This document shows, in pieces, positions 8,666 through 12,047 of a DNA stretch of 12,047 bases; positions within the stretch are counted from its first letter, which is position 1; each line of letters starts with the position of its first letter. The position numbers and the translations under genes were made by a program. The notes under the pieces were generated by a model, which ran no database searches, had not been told where the DNA came from, and was given only the letters and a program-made list of their open reading frames with translations. Origin of the DNA: CAZAMT01 sp964486145. GTDB taxonomy: Bacteria > Bacteroidota > Bacteroidia > Bacteroidales > JAAAOM01. The stretch lies in the NCBI GenBank assembly GCA_964486145.1, contig CAZAMT010000114.1:1-12047 (forward strand), written 5' to 3'.

Positions 8666-10957
8666 ATGTTGAAACTTTATAAGCTATTGATCATTGGTGT
8701 TGTTATTTCATTTTCATGTCAACAAAAAGATACAAACCCGGAAAACCGTGAAATGGACTCGTTTGTAAACGAGTTGATGAGTAAAATGACCATTCAGGAA
8801 AAAATCGGTCAGTTAAACCTGGTCACCCCGGGTGGTGGTATACCCACTGGTGCAGTTGTAAGTGGTGATGTGGAAGAAAAAATAAAAAACGGGAATGTGG
8901 GTGGAATTTTTGGAGTTTACGGTCCCGGGAAAGTACGAAGAACCCAGGCTATGGCCGTTGAAGAAAGCAGGCTTGGAATACCCTTGTTGTTTGGTTCGGA
9001 TGTCATTCATGGCTATAAATCTACATTTCCTATTCCATTAGGCCTGTCGTGTAGCTGGGACATGGAATTAATTGAAAAAACGGCACAAGTTGCAGCAAAA
9101 GAAGCCACGGCCGATGGTATTTTCTGGAATTTCTCACCCATGGTAGATATTTCACGTGATCCACGCTGGGGAAGGGTTGCTGAAGGCGCAGGAGAAGATC
9201 CGTATCTTGGCAGCGAGGTAGCCAAAGCCATGGTAAAAGGGTATCAGGGAACGGATCTCACATCGCCCTCAACCATGATGGCTACCGTTAAACATTTTGC
9301 ACTTTACGGAGCGGCAGAAGCCGGGAGAGACTACAATACCGTTGATATGAGCCGTCAACGGATGTTTAACGAATATATGCCACCTTACAAAGCTGCTGTG
9401 GATATTGGCGTTGGATGTGTTATGACATCCTTTAATGATGTTGACGGGGTGCCTGCCACAGGTAATGAATGGTTATTGACGGATATTTTGCGTGAACGAT
9501 GGGGGTTCGATGGCTTTATCGTATCAGACTATACCTCCGTAAATGAGATGGTTGCTCATGGAATTGGAGATCTACAGCATGTTTCAGCTCTTGCACTAAA
9601 AGCAGGACTTGATATGGATATGGTTGGGGAAGGGTTTTTAACAACTCTGGAAACATCGCTTGAAGAAGGAATGATTTCCGAATCAGATATTAACCGGGCA
9701 TGCCGTAAGGTTCTGGAAGCCAAATACAAACTGGGGTTGTTTGATGATCCATACCGTTACGTTGATGAAAGCCGGCCCGCCAAAGATATACTCACTGATG
9801 AAAACAGAGAATTTGCACGAAAGGCTGCTGCCCGCTCAATGGTTTTATTAAAAAATGAAAACCAGCTACTCCCATTAAAAAAAGAGGGAACCATTGCGCT
9901 CATCGGCCCCCTGGCGAATGATAAAAGCAACATGTTGGGGACCTGGGCACCCACAGGGGATGTAAACCTTGCCATACCGGTGCTGGATGGTTTCAGAGAT
10001 GTGTTAACTGATAAAGCCACGGTACATTATGCCAAAGGGGCAAATATTTCAGACGATCCTGAATTTGCTGAAAAGGTGAATGTATTTGGGGAAAAGATAT
10101 CCATAGATAAGCGTCCACCCGGGCAAATGATCCGGGAAGCTGTTACCATTGCTGCCAAATCAGATGTTGTAGTTGTGGTTATCGGTGAAGCCAGTGAAAT
10201 GAGCGGTGAATCGGCCAACCGAACCAACCTGCTTATCCCCGAGAGCCAGAAAAAACTTATCAGGGCATTGAAAAAAACAGGCAAACCATTGGTACTGGTA
10301 GTAATGAGTGGCCGGCCACTGGCCCTAATGGAGGAAGATACCCTGGCCGATGCGATGCTCCACACATGGCATCCGGGAATCGAAGCAGGAAATGCAATTG
10401 CAGACGTTGTGTTTGGCATTTACAACCCTTCGGGTAAATTAACCATGACTTTCCCTCGCAACGTCGGGCAGGTTCCGATTTATTACCGATCGCGTTCGAC
10501 AGGGAGGCCACAGGCTGGAGATGAATTCCAGAAATTTAAATCGAACTACCTTGATGTTGAAAATTCACCATTGTATCCTTTTGGTTACGGATTAAGTTTT
10601 ACCCGCTTTGTTTATGACGATTACAAACTGAGCTCAAAAGAAATAACAAAAAAGGATACATTGACTGTCAGTATTAAAGTAACAAATAGTGGTAACCATG
10701 ATGGCGAAGAGGTTGTTCAGCTTTATACCAGGGACATGGTAGCCAGTGTTACGAGGCCTGTAAAAGAATTAAAAGGTTTCCGGAAAATTTATTTGAAACC
10801 AGGTGAATCGAAGGAAGTTACCTTTACCCTTACAGCCGGTGATTTGTCTTTTTATCGTGATGACTTAACCTTGAGCCCGGAACCCGGCGTATTTGAGGTT
10901 TATGTTGGCGGCAATTCACAGGATTTACTGACACAAACATTTGAACTCATCGAATAA
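8666..10957 (+). CDS. bglX: GH3 beta-glucosidase, BglX type
   Basis: 763 residues, close to the size of E. coli BglX. It hydrolyses beta-glucosidic bonds of oligosaccharides from the non-reducing end, releasing glucose. The signal ends V-I-S-F-S-C-Q-Q; Phe at -2 makes the lipobox weak, so either a lipoprotein or a soluble periplasmic protein. Domain order is GH3 N-terminal barrel (about 30-360; GSDVIHGYKSTFPIPLG, SPMVDISRDPRWGR, VKHFALYGA), GH3 C-terminal alpha/beta domain (about 390-630) and fibronectin-III-like domain (about 660-750). The nucleophile is D288 in GFIVSDYTS and the probable acid/base is E515 in MSGESANRT. The family is broad, but GH3 enzymes such as BT_3567 of Bacteroides thetaiotaomicron are known to prefer sophoro-oligosaccharides, which fits the two GH144 genes upstream. 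It is the last gene before the terminator. Confidence 0.93.
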   Translation: MLKLYKLLIIGVVISFSCQQKDTNPENREMDSFVNELMSKMTIQEKIGQLNLVTPGGGIPTGAVVSGDVEEKIKNGNVGGIFGVYGPGKVRRTQAMAVEESRLGIPLLFGSDVIHGYKSTFPIPLGLSCSWDMELIEKTAQVAAKEATADGIFWNFSPMVDISRDPRWGRVAEGAGEDPYLGSEVAKAMVKGYQGTDLTSPSTMMATVKHFALYGAAEAGRDYNTVDMSRQRMFNEYMPPYKAAVDIGVGCVMTSFNDVDGVPATGNEWLLTDILRERWGFDGFIVSDYTSVNEMVAHGIGDLQHVSALALKAGLDMDMVGEGFLTTLETSLEEGMISESDINRACRKVLEAKYKLGLFDDPYRYVDESRPAKDILTDENREFARKAAARSMVLLKNENQLLPLKKEGTIALIGPLANDKSNMLGTWAPTGDVNLAIPVLDGFRDVLTDKATVHYAKGANISDDPEFAEKVNVFGEKISIDKRPPGQMIREAVTIAAKSDVVVVVIGEASEMSGESANRTNLLIPESQKKLIRALKKTGKPLVLVVMSGRPLALMEEDTLADAMLHTWHPGIEAGNAIADVVFGIYNPSGKLTMTFPRNVGQVPIYYRSRSTGRPQAGDEFQKFKSNYLDVENSPLYPFGYGLSFTRFVYDDYKLSSKEITKKDTLTVSIKVTNSGNHDGEEVVQLYTRDMVASVTRPVKELKGFRKIYLKPGESKEVTFTLTAGDLSFYRDDLTLSPEPGVFEVYVGGNSQDLLTQTFELIE

Positions 10958-11006
10958 AAATACAGAGTATTCTTTTCTTAGTAGTTAGTAGTTCGTTTCT
11001 TTGATG

Positions 11007-11040
11007 AAACACCCTCAAAACAATTTTGGGGGTGTTTTTT
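11007..11040 (+). terminator. Intrinsic terminator of the PUL operon
   Basis: The stem aacaccctcaaaa pairs with ttttgggggtgtt (13 pairs, one G-T wobble) around a 3-base loop caa, followed by a run of T that continues to 11040. It lies 50 bases after the GH3 stop codon and separates the PUL from the next gene. It is the only clear terminator in the window, so the genes from susD to GH3 can all be on one transcript. Confidence 0.92.
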
Positions 11041-11154
11041 ATTATCGTCACTTGTCATTCATCAATTTACCAGGCTACCATTTATCAAAAAACACAACTC
11101 AATTCTTTAAAATTGTTTTATTATTACATTGGAATCAATACTTTTTGAATACTT

Positions 11155-11973
11155 ATGATTACAATAAGACCACAGGCAGGATTAGGAAACCGGTTACGGG
11201 CTTTGGATTCGGCTGTTCATTTATCAAAAATGCTACAGATGCCCTTGCAAATTGAATGGGTAAGAAATAAAGATTGTAATTGCGCCTTTGCCGACTTGTT
11301 TGAACTGATTAAAAATTTCCGGGTAGTTGAAAAATACAGTATCATAAGGGATAACGGCAAAATTGAACGATCATTGAACCCATTCAGAAAACTTCTCTAC
11401 AACATGAGGATGCCATCAGCCTCTTCGATTTTTTTCAACAGGGATATTGTGCAAATGAAAAATAACAAGGACCTGTCATCCGAATTTCAAGATTTAAAAA
11501 ACATTTACATTCAAACGGAAACCTCCTTTATTAAAGGAAAGGAACCTTTTTCTTATTTGAAACCAACTCCGTTCATCGAAGAAAAAAAGGATAAGCTAAC
11601 CGCTCAGTATAATGAGAACACAATTGGGGTGCATATCCGGAGAAGCGACAATGTAAACGCGGTTAACAGCAGTCCGACGGCACTTTTTATTACTAAAATG
11701 CAGGAAGAAATTGATATCAACGGGAATACCAACTTTTTTCTTGCAACAGATTCAGAAAAAGAGGAAAATAAGCTTAGAGGTTTGTTTAAAGAAAAAATAA
11801 TTACATATAAAAAAAGGAGTTACAACCGAAACAGCAAAGAAGCCATTCAGGATGCCTGGATTGATATGTTATGCTTATCGGGAACAAAAAAAATATTCGG
11901 GAGTTATTACAGTTCTTTTTCAGAAATTGCATCAGAAATCGGAAGAATACCTCTTGAAATTGTTCAAAAATAA
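11155..11973 (+). CDS. Fucosyltransferase-superfamily (GT11/GT23-like) putative glycosyltransferase
   Basis: 272 residues with no signal peptide or membrane segment, so cytoplasmic. Start at ATG 11155, immediately followed by the family N-terminus ITIRPQAGLGNRLRAL, which resembles the G-x-GN-[RQ] motif of nucleotide-sugar O- and alpha-fucosyltransferases. GVHIRRSDN at about 158-166 matches their H-x-R-R-x-D GDP-fucose-binding motif. FFLATDSEKEENKL at about 195-208 and a C-terminal S-S-F-S-E-I-A segment complete the usual pattern. Known members transfer fucose onto surface glycans or glycoproteins; donor and acceptor here are unknown. It stands alone after the PUL terminator. Several 60-base rows are AT-rich (14 GC of 60 at 11761, 18 of 60 at 11221) compared with the GH3 gene (29 of 60 at 9121), hinting at a different origin. 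No -7 box of good quality was found in the 114 bases before the start. Confidence 0.7.
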   Translation: MITIRPQAGLGNRLRALDSAVHLSKMLQMPLQIEWVRNKDCNCAFADLFELIKNFRVVEKYSIIRDNGKIERSLNPFRKLLYNMRMPSASSIFFNRDIVQMKNNKDLSSEFQDLKNIYIQTETSFIKGKEPFSYLKPTPFIEEKKDKLTAQYNENTIGVHIRRSDNVNAVNSSPTALFITKMQEEIDINGNTNFFLATDSEKEENKLRGLFKEKIITYKKRSYNRNSKEAIQDAWIDMLCLSGTKKIFGSYYSSFSEIASEIGRIPLEIVQK

Positions 11974-12047
11974 ATCCTTGTGGGATAATAAAGAAACACC
12001 CACGACAAAGTTTTAACACACACAACCTGTCCCGCCAAAGGTGGAAG
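11974..12047. other. Downstream gap, no gene seen
   Basis: 74 bases to the window edge. A weak pairing of gtggg (11980-11984) with cccac at 11999-12003 has no T-run on the + strand; it could act for a convergent gene outside the window. The last bases (cccgccaaaggtgg) form a short GC-rich imperfect palindrome cut by the window edge, possibly the beginning of an intergenic repeat. Confidence 0.4.

Noticed and set aside
10027..10419. 130-residue open frame on the - strand
   Set aside because: It lies within the GH3 C-terminal domain including the acid/base motif; no family-like pattern in its own translation.
11041..11154. Possible -7 boxes tacattgg and tactttttg before the fucosyltransferase-like gene
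   Set aside because: One has a mismatch and no -33 partner at the right distance, the other has wrong internal spacing and lies too close to the ATG.
11001..11255. 84-residue open frame on the + strand before the fucosyltransferase-like gene
   Set aside because: It begins inside the terminator hairpin and runs into the start of the real gene in another frame.
1..12047. CRISPR array, tRNA or rRNA genes, insertion sequences, phage genes
   Set aside because: No regularly spaced repeats, no cloverleaf or rRNA-like stretch, and no transposase or integrase motif was seen on either strand.

Overview
The window is part of a polysaccharide utilisation locus (PUL) of a member of the Bacteroidota. The evidence is a SusD-type lipoprotein at the left edge, a run of exported or lipid-anchored glycan-binding and glycoside hydrolase genes all on the + strand, acidic lipoprotein export signals after the lipobox cysteines, and no Shine-Dalgarno-like spacing before the starts. 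The genus cannot be set from the sequence. The SusC partner and any regulator would lie to the left, outside the window.

Layout: 1-1473 SusD-like protein (only the first part of its signal peptide is missing); 1485-3278 probable surface glycan-binding lipoprotein made of an Ig-like domain and two copies of a LamG/concanavalin-type lectin domain; 3279-3494 a gene-free gap with a GC-rich nested inverted repeat; 3495-5459 and 5473-6858 two adjacent paralogous enzymes of the 'glycoamylase' (PF10091) type that fit family GH144; 6851-8650 a GH43-like five-bladed propeller enzyme with a discoidin-type domain and an FN3 domain; 8666-10957 a BglX-type GH3 beta-glucosidase; 11007-11040 a strong intrinsic terminator that closes the operon; 11155-11973 an unrelated, AT-richer gene for a fucosyltransferase-superfamily protein; 11974-12047 no gene.

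How the genes may work together: both PF10091 proteins carry D-x3-D-x2-E plus a further Glu 69 residues downstream. This is the same spacing I recall for the acidic residues D135, D139, E142 and E211 of the founding GH144 endo-beta-1,2-glucanase of Chitinophaga pinensis. With a GH3 beta-glucosidase in the same operon, the best hypothesis is a locus for beta-1,2-glucan (for example the cyclic or linear glucans of rhizobia and other Proteobacteria). In this model the first GH144 and the LamG protein act at the cell surface, SusCD imports oligosaccharides, and the second GH144 and GH3 finish the job in the periplasm. The GH43-like enzyme has no obvious job on an unbranched beta-1,2-glucan and is the main loose end. 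The remaining observations are the tandem lectin duplication, the palindromic element inside the operon, and a start/stop overlap between the second GH144 gene and the GH43-like gene.
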